A model generated the notes under the pieces. It ran no database searches and was not told the DNA's origin. It was given only the letters and a program-made list of their open reading frames with translations. A stretch of DNA of 7,690 nucleotides. Origin: CAYSHJ01 sp964589725. GTDB taxonomy: Bacteria; Planctomycetota; Planctomycetia; Planctomycetales; Planctomycetaceae. Location of the stretch: the NCBI GenBank assembly GCA_964589725.1, contig CAZPUJ010000465.1, positions 1-7,690 of the forward strand, in the 5' to 3' direction. A program made the translations under genes and the position numbers. Positions 1 to 6,377 of this stretch are shown one piece after another (the first letter of the stretch is position 1; each line of letters opens with the position of its first letter).

Positions 1-9
1 TCATCAGTG

Positions 10-29
10 CGAGTACTGGTTTGTACTCG
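10..29 (+). repeat. Perfect inverted repeat upstream of the 757-aa gene
   Basis: CGAGTAC (10-16) and GTACTCG (23-29) are exact reverse complements separated by TGGTTT, giving a 7-bp stem with a 6-base loop. The repeat ends six bases before the Shine-Dalgarno sequence AAGGAG and 21 bases before the ATG at 51. It could be an operator, a hairpin in the 5' leader, or the end of a terminator for a gene to the left. No T-run follows it, which weakens the terminator reading. The symmetry is seen directly; any function is inference. Confidence 0.5.
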
Positions 30-35
30 ACGATC

Positions 36-41
36 AAGGAG
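36..41 (+). promoter_or_regulatory. Shine-Dalgarno site fixing the start at 51
   Basis: AAGGAG ends nine bases before the ATG at 51, an ideal spacing. The frame is also open to a TTG at 21, but that codon lies inside the inverted repeat at 10-29 and has no ribosome binding site, so 51 is preferred. Confidence 0.75.
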
Positions 42-50
42 CCCTCGCTC

Positions 51-2324
51 ATGTCAGAACGTGTTCACGTGATTGCCGCACGTGATGTTGGCGCCGATGA
101 GTTTCATCAGGTGCTAACTTCACTTCTCCCGGCAGAATCCGGTCAGCCTGCGTGTCAACCGTTTCGCTTTGGTTCGAGCGGCAATTGGCAATGGGCGTAT
201 GCGAGTGTGTGGCAGGTCGGCGCCGGGGAGATTGATCAGGCGTTGGTCTGTCTGCCGGGCGCTTCGCTTCGCACCACCACGTCGGACGGCATCCTTTGGA
301 TGCTTACCGTCGCCGGCGGCGGCCGCGAATTGTTTCGTGGCGTCCATTTCTTTTGCAATGTGGAACGTACCGACTGGGATCGCATCGTCGGCGAGCTGGA
401 CGAGGAGGAAGACCCCGACTTTCCTGAGCACGCCCCCGACGCCGTTGCGGGCATCGACCGCGACGACCCCGAATTGCAGTTCCTTTGGGATGAAGACGCG
501 GCTGAGGCGGATCAAAAGCGACGCGAGGTCGAGGCCGCGGCTAAGAAGCCGTGGCAAGAGTATCTTGACTATGGCGTGACATTCCCAGCAGGCGTACTGC
601 GGCGGATGGAGGGATTGTCGGCATTGGCGGCCCAGCGGATGGCGTTTTATGCCCACGCGGAGCAGATTGCCGACGAGTTGGTGGGGCGCGGCGTCCCCTT
701 CGATCGCCACGCCGTAGTGCAGTTGCTGACCGTGGGGCCATTGACCAAGCGAGAACAGGAGTCGGACCTGGGGAACCTGCCACGGTTCCTGTCGCTCTTG
801 GGTGTGGTCGGTTGGTGTGATGAGAGTTTGCTCGATACGGATGACGCAGAGGAGATGGAGCGCTTCGTCGATTGGAGCCGATTCCAGAGCCGAGAACAAA
901 TAGCCGCGGTGTGCTTCTTGACGGCGGGGCGTGAACCGGTGCCCGTGACTCCGGAGTCAATCGACCTGACGTTGGCCAAGGTTGTGCATCTGATGCAATT
1001 GTCGCATTACTGCGACGCCGACGACGGCCCGGTGATGATTTCGCTCCGCTTTCCAACCGGCGAATTCGAGCTGGCCGAAGCCTGGACCAAATTCCGCAGC
1101 CGCGGGATCGAGGTCGAGCGCGATGGCTCGACTTGCACGATCGCATTCAACCCAATTCCGTATTGGCTCGACGTTGAGGATCGTAAGGAACTGGCTCAGC
1201 ACTCCCTGGTTCAGGCGCTCGGGACGCTCGCTGACGGCGTTGAACTAGAACTGACGCACTCGGTTGCCGGGACGCGCGATGGTTGTCACCGGTATCGCGG
1301 CGTGATCCATAGCGGCGGCTTCCGACTCACCGCGGCGCATCCGCACCTGGAGACGAAGGTGGTGAGCGAGGCGCTTGAAGTGTTGGACCTGACGCTGGGC
1401 AAGAAGTCGATCCCGATCGCCAACGCGTTCGAAGAACAGCGCATCCGCGAGGCCTACCACAATGCAACCGGCCAGAAACCCCGCATTCGCGAGGGGAAGA
1501 TCAAACCAGAGGCGGCGCGGCACGCGGTGGTTCGGTGCAAGTTCGTGACGATGTTTCTCCGTCGCGGCATTTGGGACGTGGAAGGCGCCGAGCGGCGACG
1601 CGCAGAATTGGCCGCGGAAATCGACTCGCTGTTCAAAGAATCGGCCTCGACAAAGAACGAAGTAGACGCTGACGACGGAGAGGCGGATACTCGAGCGGCG
1701 CATCTCCAAGAGATGATCGAGCGCGCGCAACGGGCCAGGTTGGTCCCACGCTCCGACAGACTGATCTTTGACGGCAAGGTATCTCGTTACTTCCACGCAC
1801 CGATCTTTGCGCTCGAGCACGTGACGGCGGACGAGATATCCGAAAAGGATCGGCAGATGGCGGAGTTGGGATTCTCGTGGGTCTGCGATTCAGCGTCCGA
1901 GAAATTTGGCGAAACGATCTCCCGCAATTACGCCGGTGTCACTTCCGCGATCGCGCTGTATGAACGCCGCATGACTTCGAACAGTTTCGCCTTCAACAGC
2001 GACGGGGTCTTGCTCGACTTTTCACGGGGAGCCCACGAATTCCAAACGTATTTTCGCGACGGCAGCACGCTGGTGACCAACGATATCGAGGGGGCGTCGT
2101 CGATGCCCAAACAACGAATTTTTGTGCGCACCTACGAGGGCCTCTCTGTCGCCGATCTCTGGGCCAAGCACCTGGACGGAGTGGCGCGCCTTGCCCAACG
2201 TCGCAATACGCAACCGCTGGACCATACCGAGTTTTCAAATCCGGCCTCCTTTGCCCGGATCGTCGACTCGCTGATGCACCGTTACCTGGGCGGACCGCCG
2301 TCGAATAGCTCGAAGACCGCATGA
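51..2324 (+). CDS. Large uncharacterised protein (757 aa)
   Basis: I do not recognise this protein. The ATG at 51 is chosen because AAGGAG precedes it by nine bases. There is no signal peptide and no membrane segment, so it is probably cytoplasmic. An N-terminal part (about 1-115, ending near HFFCNVERTDWD) leads into a very acidic stretch (about 114-150, with LDEEEDPD) and a charged, helix-prone segment (151-168). A mixed central region (about 170-500) follows. Residues 510-565 are rich in Arg, Glu and Ala and may form a coiled coil. The C-terminal part (about 565-745) contains LGFSWVCD, a GVLLDF strand, FRDGSTLVTND, then a helical end around LWAKHLDGVARLAQRR. This last part has the look of a C-terminal module I associate with planctomycete hypothetical proteins, but that is recollection only. 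I see no P-loop, helix-turn-helix, zinc-binding Cys cluster or nuclease motif. It stands alone on its strand and converges on coaC. That it is a real gene is well supported; its function is unknown. Confidence 0.85.
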   Translation: MSERVHVIAARDVGADEFHQVLTSLLPAESGQPACQPFRFGSSGNWQWAYASVWQVGAGEIDQALVCLPGASLRTTTSDGILWMLTVAGGGRELFRGVHFFCNVERTDWDRIVGELDEEEDPDFPEHAPDAVAGIDRDDPELQFLWDEDAAEADQKRREVEAAAKKPWQEYLDYGVTFPAGVLRRMEGLSALAAQRMAFYAHAEQIADELVGRGVPFDRHAVVQLLTVGPLTKREQESDLGNLPRFLSLLGVVGWCDESLLDTDDAEEMERFVDWSRFQSREQIAAVCFLTAGREPVPVTPESIDLTLAKVVHLMQLSHYCDADDGPVMISLRFPTGEFELAEAWTKFRSRGIEVERDGSTCTIAFNPIPYWLDVEDRKELAQHSLVQALGTLADGVELELTHSVAGTRDGCHRYRGVIHSGGFRLTAAHPHLETKVVSEALEVLDLTLGKKSIPIANAFEEQRIREAYHNATGQKPRIREGKIKPEAARHAVVRCKFVTMFLRRGIWDVEGAERRRAELAAEIDSLFKESASTKNEVDADDGEADTRAAHLQEMIERAQRARLVPRSDRLIFDGKVSRYFHAPIFALEHVTADEISEKDRQMAELGFSWVCDSASEKFGETISRNYAGVTSAIALYERRMTSNSFAFNSDGVLLDFSRGAHEFQTYFRDGSTLVTNDIEGASSMPKQRIFVRTYEGLSVADLWAKHLDGVARLAQRRNTQPLDHTEFSNPASFARIVDSLMHRYLGGPPSNSSKTA

Positions 2325-2370
2325 CGCCCTGACACATTTGCCTTTGCGCTAACACCATTTCCCTGCCAGC

Positions 2371-2913
2371 TCACTTCAGCAAAGACTCAATCGCGTGGAT
2401 GATTTCCGATGGCTCGGCCATGCGGCCGGGACCGGTCTGGCCGCAGCTCAACCAGCCGCTGCCAGGTTCGATGAAACGAAAACCGTCGGCTCTGAGCTGC
2501 GCGACGTTTCTTTGCACGGCGGGCTTGCTCCACATCTCACAGTTCATCGCCGGAGCAAGCGCGATCGGCGCCGTCGTGGCCAGCGCAAGCGTTGAGAGCA
2601 AATCATCCGCCAGCCCGTGTGCGAGCTTTGCCAGGAAATCCGCCGAGGCCGGCGCGACGACGACTAACTCGGCGCGGCGTGCAAGGCCAATGTGTTCGCC
2701 CTGAAAATGTTCTTGCGGCGCGAAGAGATCTCGAGACACCTGCCGTCCGGTCAGAGCCTCGAAGGTCGTTGCCCCGATGAACTTCTCGGCGGCGGCCGTC
2801 ATCACGACCGTGACGCCGTGGCCGGCCTGCACCAACTTGCTGCACAGGTCGGCCGTCTTGTACACCGCGATGCCGCCGGTCACTCCCAGAACGATCTCGC
2901 GTCGAGTGTCCAT
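2371..2913 (-). CDS. coaC: Phosphopantothenoylcysteine decarboxylase, stand-alone CoaC
   Basis: This FMN-dependent enzyme decarboxylates 4'-phosphopantothenoylcysteine to 4'-phosphopantetheine in coenzyme A synthesis. The 180-residue product opens with the flavoprotein signature VLGVTGGIAVYK (about 8-19). It has the active-site His in HIGL (H74), the flavin-contacting APAS segment, the substrate-clamp motif PAMNCEMW (121-128, N124), and the catalytic Cys in SCGQTGPGRM (C157). Those positions fall within one residue of H75, N125 and C158 of the E. coli CoaBC decarboxylase domain, which supports the ATG at 2913 over an upstream in-frame GTG at 2940. The protein ends where the decarboxylase domain ends, so the CoaB synthetase domain of the usual ~400-residue fusion is absent. 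No coaB follows: the next gene downstream is convergent. The gene lies 66 nt after rpoZ, the order known for rpoZ-coaBC in other phyla. A cysteine-decarboxylating relative such as an EpiD-type enzyme is unlikely given the context and the conserved Cys. Confidence 0.93.
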   Translation of the reverse strand: MDTRREIVLGVTGGIAVYKTADLCSKLVQAGHGVTVVMTAAAEKFIGATTFEALTGRQVSRDLFAPQEHFQGEHIGLARRAELVVVAPASADFLAKLAHGLADDLLSTLALATTAPIALAPAMNCEMWSKPAVQRNVAQLRADGFRFIEPGSGWLSCGQTGPGRMAEPSEIIHAIESLLK

Positions 2914-2921
2914 CGGGGTGA

Positions 2922-2925
2922 CTCC
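2922..2925 (-). promoter_or_regulatory. Shine-Dalgarno site for coaC
   Basis: On the minus strand GGAG lies eight bases before the ATG at 2913-2911. It also falls downstream of the alternative GTG at 2940, so it can only serve the shorter start. Confidence 0.7.
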
Positions 2926-2979
2926 GTTCGTAGTGCCCACTTCCGCGAATCAGGTCCGCGAAAAGACGAGACTACTAAC

Positions 2980-3261
2980 TTACTTCAAGCTGTCCAAATC
3001 GATTCCGGCGTCTTTTTTCTTTTTGCCTTCGGCAACCGGGCCACGGTCTCTGGTGACGGCCATATTGCCAGAGGTGTCGAGGAATATCTTGTCCTGCAAA
3101 ATCTCCGCGACCACGATTTCCATGTGGTTCTTGGTGTTCATTTCGACCAGCGGCCGCGCCCCGCGATTCAGCGCGACCAGCCGTTTTTGTATCAGCGACG
3201 TCAGTTTGAAGCGGCCACCGAGTTTATTCACGATCGCTTCGTCTTTGAACACATCAAGCAT
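2980..3261 (-). CDS. rpoZ: RNA polymerase omega subunit
   Basis: Omega is the small subunit that helps assemble RNA polymerase by chaperoning the beta' subunit. The 93-residue product matches the usual omega length (about 70-95). It carries the family core NKLGGRFKLTSLIQKR (12-27), then L..GARPLVE (31-40) and the later strand-helix EIVVAEILQDKI (48-59). These correspond to the E. coli regions EKIGNRFDLVLVAARRA and VIALREIEEGLI. A charged tail containing four consecutive lysines (about 80-83) follows the core. The ATG at 3261 begins one base after the gmk stop codon, and its Shine-Dalgarno GGAGG (3275-3271 on the minus strand) lies within the end of gmk, nine bases upstream, so translational coupling to gmk is likely. 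The gmk-rpoZ-coaC order is itself supporting evidence, as this arrangement recurs widely in bacteria. Divergent omega proteins are often annotated as hypothetical, so context matters here. Confidence 0.88.
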   Translation of the reverse strand: MLDVFKDEAIVNKLGGRFKLTSLIQKRLVALNRGARPLVEMNTKNHMEIVVAEILQDKIFLDTSGNMAVTRDRGPVAEGKKKKDAGIDLDSLK

Positions 3262-3262
3262 G

Positions 3263-3901
3263 TCACTCGTCCTCCAAGCCTTTGAGAATTTTCACAATAT
3301 CGGCGACCGCCTTGTCCACGTCGTCGTTGACGACCTGGTAACGGTAACGATTCGCCAGCTCCAGTTCACGTCGGGCGGTCTGCAACCGCTGTTGAATGAC
3401 TTCCTCGGATTCAGTGCCCCGTTCCCGCAGCCGACGTTCGAAATCGGTTTCGGAGGGAGTGCGGATGAAAATCGTGAGGGCCTCGGGGTGTTGAGCGACG
3501 ACGGACAGGGCTCCTTGAACGTCGATTTCCAACATGGCCCAGCCGCCGACATCATGAGCTCGTTGCAACTCGGACTTCAGCGTTCCGTACCAATTGCCGG
3601 AGCCGTGAACCTCGAAACACTCGACGAATTCGCCTGCCTCGCGGCGCCGTCGGAATTCGTCGTGCGACAGAAAATAGTAGTCGTCGCCGTTCCTTTCTTG
3701 CTGTCGCGGCGGGCGCGTGGTCGCGGAGATGGCCTTGATCAGCTTCACGTCTCGTTGCGCCGCGAGCCGATTCACGATCGTCGACTTCCCGCTGCCGCTA
3801 GGGCCAGACAACACGACGATTCGCCAACCGTTCGCGGCGGGTTTTGATCCGCTCCGCGACGATTCGCGAACAGGTGATGTTGACGAACTTGATTCGACCA
3901 C
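3263..3901 (-). CDS. gmk: Guanylate kinase
   Basis: This essential enzyme phosphorylates GMP (and dGMP) to GDP with ATP. The 212-residue product has the P-loop SGPSGSGKST (32-41), the GMP-binding segment SATTRPPR (59-66) followed by NGDDYYFL (71-78), and FVE..EVHGSGNWYGT (92-107), all diagnostic of bacterial Gmk. The lid and C-terminal region RLRERGTES..VI..RL also fit. The start is GTG at 3901, supported by GGAG nine bases upstream; no in-frame ATG lies before the P-loop. This start gives a Ser/Arg-rich N-terminal extension of about 24 residues ahead of the first beta strand (WRIVVLSG), longer than the few residues in E. coli Gmk. The start lies six bases after the yicC stop, and the stop lies one base before rpoZ, so the three genes are probably cotranscribed and coupled. 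Confidence 0.96.
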   Translation of the reverse strand: MVESSSSTSPVRESSRSGSKPAANGWRIVVLSGPSGSGKSTIVNRLAAQRDVKLIKAISATTRPPRQQERNGDDYYFLSHDEFRRRREAGEFVECFEVHGSGNWYGTLKSELQRAHDVGGWAMLEIDVQGALSVVAQHPEALTIFIRTPSETDFERRLRERGTESEEVIQQRLQTARRELELANRYRYQVVNDDVDKAVADIVKILKGLEDE

Positions 3902-3907
3902 CGACCG

Positions 3908-4792
3908 CTACTCCACGTTCTGCAAGACTTCCCGGATTCGCTCGACGGCGGACTTCATCTCCACAACGCATTTCGCCAGCGAGACATTATTGGCCTTCGA
4001 TCCGATCGTGTTGACCTCACGAAACATTTCCTGGCTCAGGAAGTCGAGCTTGCGGCCTTGCGACGCGGAGTCATTCAGAAACACCTCATATTGCTCCAAA
4101 TGACACCGCAGCCGCGTGATCTCCTCATTGATGTCGCAGCGGTCGGCGAACAGGCTCACCTCGCGAATCAGATCGGACTCGTTGATCGTGGCATTCGAAC
4201 CTTTCAACAACTCGCGCACTCGTTCCAGCAATTTGTCGCGATAGGCACGCACGACTTCCGGTGCCCCTCGACTGACCTCTTCCAACTGTGTGGAGATAAC
4301 ACGACCGTTCTGAAGCAAGTCGTCGCGCATCGAGCGGCCCTCTCGCTCGCGGAACTCATGCAGCTTGCGCAAGGCTTGATTGAGGAACTCTCGGAGAAAC
4401 GGCCAGTCAACGTCGGCATCGAGGGCTTCTTGACCATGTTCGGCGATGACTCCCGGAAGCGACACCAGGCTGGAAAAATCAGCCGGCGGAACGACGCTGA
4501 GCTGTCGCGAAAGATCCTTGATCTGCTCCCAATAGTCACCCAACACATCCGAGTTGAACCGCAGAGCCGCGCTGCCAGCGACAGTGCGAACGTCAAAGAC
4601 CACTGTGACGCTGCCTCGAGCGATATGCTCGCGCACGACTCGTTCAATCTCCCCTTCCAGTGCCGCGTAAGCGTCGGGAAATTTCGAATTCACTTTCAGA
4701 TAACGATTGTTAACGGCGCGGACTTCCACGGCGACGTTTAGTCGCTCGTTTTGCCCTTTCGAGCTTCCAAAGCCAGTCATGCTCAGTAGCAC
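3908..4792 (-). CDS. yicC: YicC/YloC-family endoribonuclease
   Basis: Members of this family are metal-dependent oligomeric endoribonucleases implicated in RNA turnover. The 294-residue product is close to the E. coli length of 287. It begins MLLSMTGFGS, aligning with the MIRSMTAYAR start of E. coli YicC, followed by EVRAVNNRYL (28-37), the usual N-terminal signature. The C-terminal domain is strongly conserved: DINEEITRLRCHLEQY (220-235), GRKLDFLSQEMFREVNTIGSK (246-266, paired with GRRLDFMMQEFNRESNTLASK) and the terminal IREVLQNVE. The GTG at 4792 is preferred to the ATG at 4780 because AAGGA lies six bases before it and because it keeps the family's MxxSMT beginning. It lies 90 nt after secG and six bases before gmk. 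The yicC-gmk-rpoZ-coaC order parallels yloC-gmk-rpoZ-coaBC of Firmicutes. Family identity is firm; the physiological RNA targets here are unknown. Confidence 0.93.
   Translation of the reverse strand: MLLSMTGFGSSKGQNERLNVAVEVRAVNNRYLKVNSKFPDAYAALEGEIERVVREHIARGSVTVVFDVRTVAGSAALRFNSDVLGDYWEQIKDLSRQLSVVPPADFSSLVSLPGVIAEHGQEALDADVDWPFLREFLNQALRKLHEFREREGRSMRDDLLQNGRVISTQLEEVSRGAPEVVRAYRDKLLERVRELLKGSNATINESDLIREVSLFADRCDINEEITRLRCHLEQYEVFLNDSASQGRKLDFLSQEMFREVNTIGSKANNVSLAKCVVEMKSAVERIREVLQNVE
3911..3914 (-). promoter_or_regulatory. Shine-Dalgarno site for the GTG start of gmk
   Basis: GGAG on the minus strand lies within the last codons of yicC, nine bases before the GTG at 3901-3899. It supports the non-ATG start and thus the Ser-rich N-terminal extension. 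Confidence 0.65.
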
Positions 4793-4882
4793 GACGATTC
4801 CTTTTGCTGTTTCCCAATCACGAACCTGCGGAACTCGCCTGAAGTGAGCGCCACCATTTTTAAACGATTGATCGCCAAACGC
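4793..4882 (-). other. secG-yicC intergenic gap, no confident signal
   Basis: This 90-nt gap is one of the two longest inside the cluster. On the minus strand it contains a short A-rich patch (TTTAAAAAT) and the yicC ribosome binding site. I found no well-spaced -35/-10 pair and no GC-rich hairpin followed by T residues. A weak internal promoter cannot be excluded. Confidence 0.3.
4799..4803 (-). promoter_or_regulatory. Shine-Dalgarno site for the GTG start of yicC
   Basis: AAGGA on the minus strand lies six bases before the GTG at 4792-4790. No comparable site precedes the in-frame ATG at 4780, so the GTG is favoured. Confidence 0.65.
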
Positions 4883-5431
4883 CTATTTCGGATCGCCGGG
4901 TTTCTCTGCGGAATCAGGGTCTTTCACCGGGGCAGAAGGGTCGGCTTCGGATTCGTTCTTCGCTGGTGACTTTGATGCGCCAGCGGACTTGCCGGATTTG
5001 GCGTTGCTCGATGTGTTTGCGGCGGCATCGGGATCCGCTTCTTTCGAACTCTTCTCCGCCGCGGAATCGCCATCTGACTCGGTGGTCTTGTTCGAATCCG
5101 TTCCTTTGGCACCAGTCTCGTTTGCGTTGTCAGTCACGCCGGCACCGGCATCCTTCGTCAGGCTCCCAATCTCAGGCGGTGCATTCCCTTTGAATTTCAC
5201 GGTGTGTGATCGCAGCACCCAGCCAGAGATTCCCGCCAGCAGAACCCACACAGCGGCAATGCCAATCGTAATCCGCGTGAACGTGTCACCGGCTTTCGTG
5301 CCGAAAGCGCTCTGACCGCCGAGGCCGCTCAAAGCACCGACGAGCCCGCCACCGCGACCACGCTGCAACAGAATGACCAGAATCAGCAGAATGCTGACGA
5401 ACATGAGCAAAATCATCATAAATACGGGCAT
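4883..5431 (-). CDS. secG: SecG translocase subunit with long low-complexity tail
   Basis: SecG is the small accessory membrane subunit of the SecYEG protein-export channel. The first 74 residues are a complete SecG: TM1 at about 4-22 (ILLMFVSILLILVILLQ), the conserved cytoplasmic loop QRGRGGGL (23-30), GQSAFGTKAGDTFTR (39-53), and TM2 at about 54-73. The remaining 108 residues are almost entirely Ala, Ser, Asp, Glu, Lys, Asn, Pro, Thr and Gly, with no hydrophobic segment. They are probably disordered, and should face the periplasm if the E. coli SecG topology holds. At 182 residues the protein is much longer than E. coli SecG (110). The ATG at 5431 has GAGGA six bases upstream. It starts 27 nt after tpiA. 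A tpiA-secG pairing is common in bacteria and supports the call. Confidence 0.92.
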   Translation of the reverse strand: MPVFMMILLMFVSILLILVILLQRGRGGGLVGALSGLGGQSAFGTKAGDTFTRITIGIAAVWVLLAGISGWVLRSHTVKFKGNAPPEIGSLTKDAGAGVTDNANETGAKGTDSNKTTESDGDSAAEKSSKEADPDAAANTSSNAKSGKSAGASKSPAKNESEADPSAPVKDPDSAEKPGDPK

Positions 5432-5442
5432 TTGAATTCCTC

Positions 5443-5456
5443 ACTCGGCTCCGAGT
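5443..5456. repeat. Short dyad between tpiA and secG
   Basis: ACTCGG (5443-5448) and CCGAGT (5451-5456) are exact reverse complements with two bases between them. Read in the secG direction it lies just upstream of the GAGGA ribosome binding site (5442-5438). As RNA, only about four pairs with a six-base loop would form, so the hairpin would be weak. The role is unknown and chance is a fair explanation. Confidence 0.3.
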
Positions 5457-5458
5457 CG

Positions 5459-6250
5459 TCATTGACGCGGCAAGTTCGCTGACCCTTTGCGGCTTGTTGC
5501 CTGAATTGCGGCCTCAATAATCGCAATGAACGAATCGGCCTTCAGACTCGCGCCACCCACCAACGCGCCGTCGACGTCGGGTTGCTCGATCAAGTCTAGC
5601 GCATTATCGGGTTTGACGCTGCCGCCGTACAGAATACGTGTCATCTGTGCGATCGACTCACCGAAATGCGACTTTAACTGACCTCGTAGAAACGCGTGCG
5701 ACTGTTGAGCTTGTTCGTTCGACGCTGTGACTCCCGTTCCGATGGCCCAGACTGGCTCATAGGCGATGACTGCATTGGCCATTTGCTCGGCAGGAACTTG
5801 AGCGAGTCCGGCCATTTGTCGTTCGAGTACCGCCTCAGTCCGACCACCCTGCCGTTCCGCAAGCAATTCGCCAACACAAAGGATCACCTTCAAACCATGT
5901 TTGAATGCGGCGGCCACTTTCTTATTAATCAGTTCGTCGCGCTCGCCGAAAACTTGGCGTCGCTCACTGTGGCCAACGAGCACCCACGCGCATCCCACGT
6001 CGCGAAGCATCTCGCCGGAAACTTCCCCGGTGAACGCACCCGGAGCCTCGAAGTAAAGATTCTGTGCGACCAATTCAACAGCCGAACCTCGGATGACTGT
6101 ACCGACAGCACTTAAGTACGGAAACGCCGGACAGACCAAGATGTCGACCGAGGACTGTGTGTACTTCGCCGCCAGTGTCTGGCTCAGTGTCGTGCCTGGG
6201 CCGAGCAACAGATTCATCTTCCAGTTGCCGGCGACCAAAATTCGACGCAT
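5459..6250 (-). CDS. tpiA: Triosephosphate isomerase
   Basis: This glycolytic and gluconeogenic enzyme interconverts dihydroxyacetone phosphate and glyceraldehyde 3-phosphate. The 263-residue product shows all the catalytic landmarks of the TIM barrel: Lys in AGNWKMN (K11), the electrophilic His in LVGHSERR (H94), and the catalytic base Glu in AYEPVWAIGTG (E165), followed directly by the mobile loop 6. The phosphate-binding segments LYGGSVKP and GALVGGASL are also present, as is the LCVGE strand. Residue spacing matches the standard numbering (K12/13, H95, E165/167). The ATG at 6250 is preferred because GAGG precedes it by nine bases and the protein then starts directly at the first beta strand. 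An in-frame TTG at 6274 would add eight residues without a ribosome binding site. It lies 127 nt after pheA and 27 nt before secG. A short non-family tail (TSRKGSANLPRQ) follows the last helix. Confidence 0.97.
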   Translation of the reverse strand: MRRILVAGNWKMNLLLGPGTTLSQTLAAKYTQSSVDILVCPAFPYLSAVGTVIRGSAVELVAQNLYFEAPGAFTGEVSGEMLRDVGCAWVLVGHSERRQVFGERDELINKKVAAAFKHGLKVILCVGELLAERQGGRTEAVLERQMAGLAQVPAEQMANAVIAYEPVWAIGTGVTASNEQAQQSHAFLRGQLKSHFGESIAQMTRILYGGSVKPDNALDLIEQPDVDGALVGGASLKADSFIAIIEAAIQATSRKGSANLPRQ

Positions 6251-6259
6251 GAACTTCGA

Positions 6260-6263
6260 CCTC
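6260..6263 (-). promoter_or_regulatory. Shine-Dalgarno site for tpiA
   Basis: GAGG on the minus strand lies nine bases before the ATG at 6250-6248 and is downstream of the alternative TTG at 6274, so it selects the shorter reading. Confidence 0.6.
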
Positions 6264-6301
6264 GTGAAAGACAAAGACGGCTGCGTCAGTATTGGTCCTG
6301 T

Positions 6302-6317
6302 TCGTCATCTGTGACGA
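6302..6317. repeat. Inverted repeat in the pheA-tpiA gap
   Basis: TCGTCA (6302-6307) and TGACGA (6312-6317) are exact reverse complements around TCTG, giving a 6-bp stem with a 4-base loop in the 127-nt pheA-tpiA gap. It could be an mRNA processing or stability hairpin, or an operator. No T-run follows on either strand, so it is not a standard terminator. I found no convincing internal promoter in this gap. Confidence 0.4.
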
Positions 6318-6377
6318 GCCGTCGAGCAAGCCTTCAGGGCAGCGACGCAAAGCGCGAATGATGATGGCCGACAGCCA

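Noticed and set aside
21..50. TTG start extending the large protein by ten residues
   Set aside because: No ribosome binding site, and it falls within the inverted repeat. The ATG at 51 has AAGGAG at ideal spacing.
120..899. 259-codon open frame on the minus strand
   Set aside because: It is antisense to the 757-residue gene, which has the strong ribosome binding site. The product is low in recognisable structure and no promoter or ribosome binding site was seen.
1245..1820. 191-codon open frame on the minus strand inside the large gene
   Set aside because: Antisense to a continuous, better supported reading frame, with no motif.
2325..2370. Possible bidirectional terminator between the convergent genes
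   Set aside because: I looked for a GC-rich stem with flanking A/T runs in these 46 bases and found none.
2914..2940. GTG start extending CoaC by nine residues
   Set aside because: GGAG lies inside this extension and serves the ATG at 2913, and the shorter form matches E. coli residue numbering.
2942..2962. 8-bp direct repeat TCCGCGAA, 13 bp apart, in the rpoZ-coaC gap
   Set aside because: Only two short copies in a GC-rich gap, with no flanking structure. Probably chance.
2777..3847. 356-codon open frame on the plus strand
   Set aside because: It lies antisense across coaC, rpoZ and gmk, all of which have clear family motifs on the other strand. It has no recognisable domain and runs through the intergenic gaps. 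It is a shadow of GC-rich coding.
4058..4741. 227-codon open frame on the plus strand
   Set aside because: Antisense to yicC, whose conserved C-terminal motifs fix the real strand.
6251..6274. TTG start extending TpiA by eight residues
   Set aside because: The better ribosome binding site is downstream of it, and the family starts at the first beta strand as the shorter form does.
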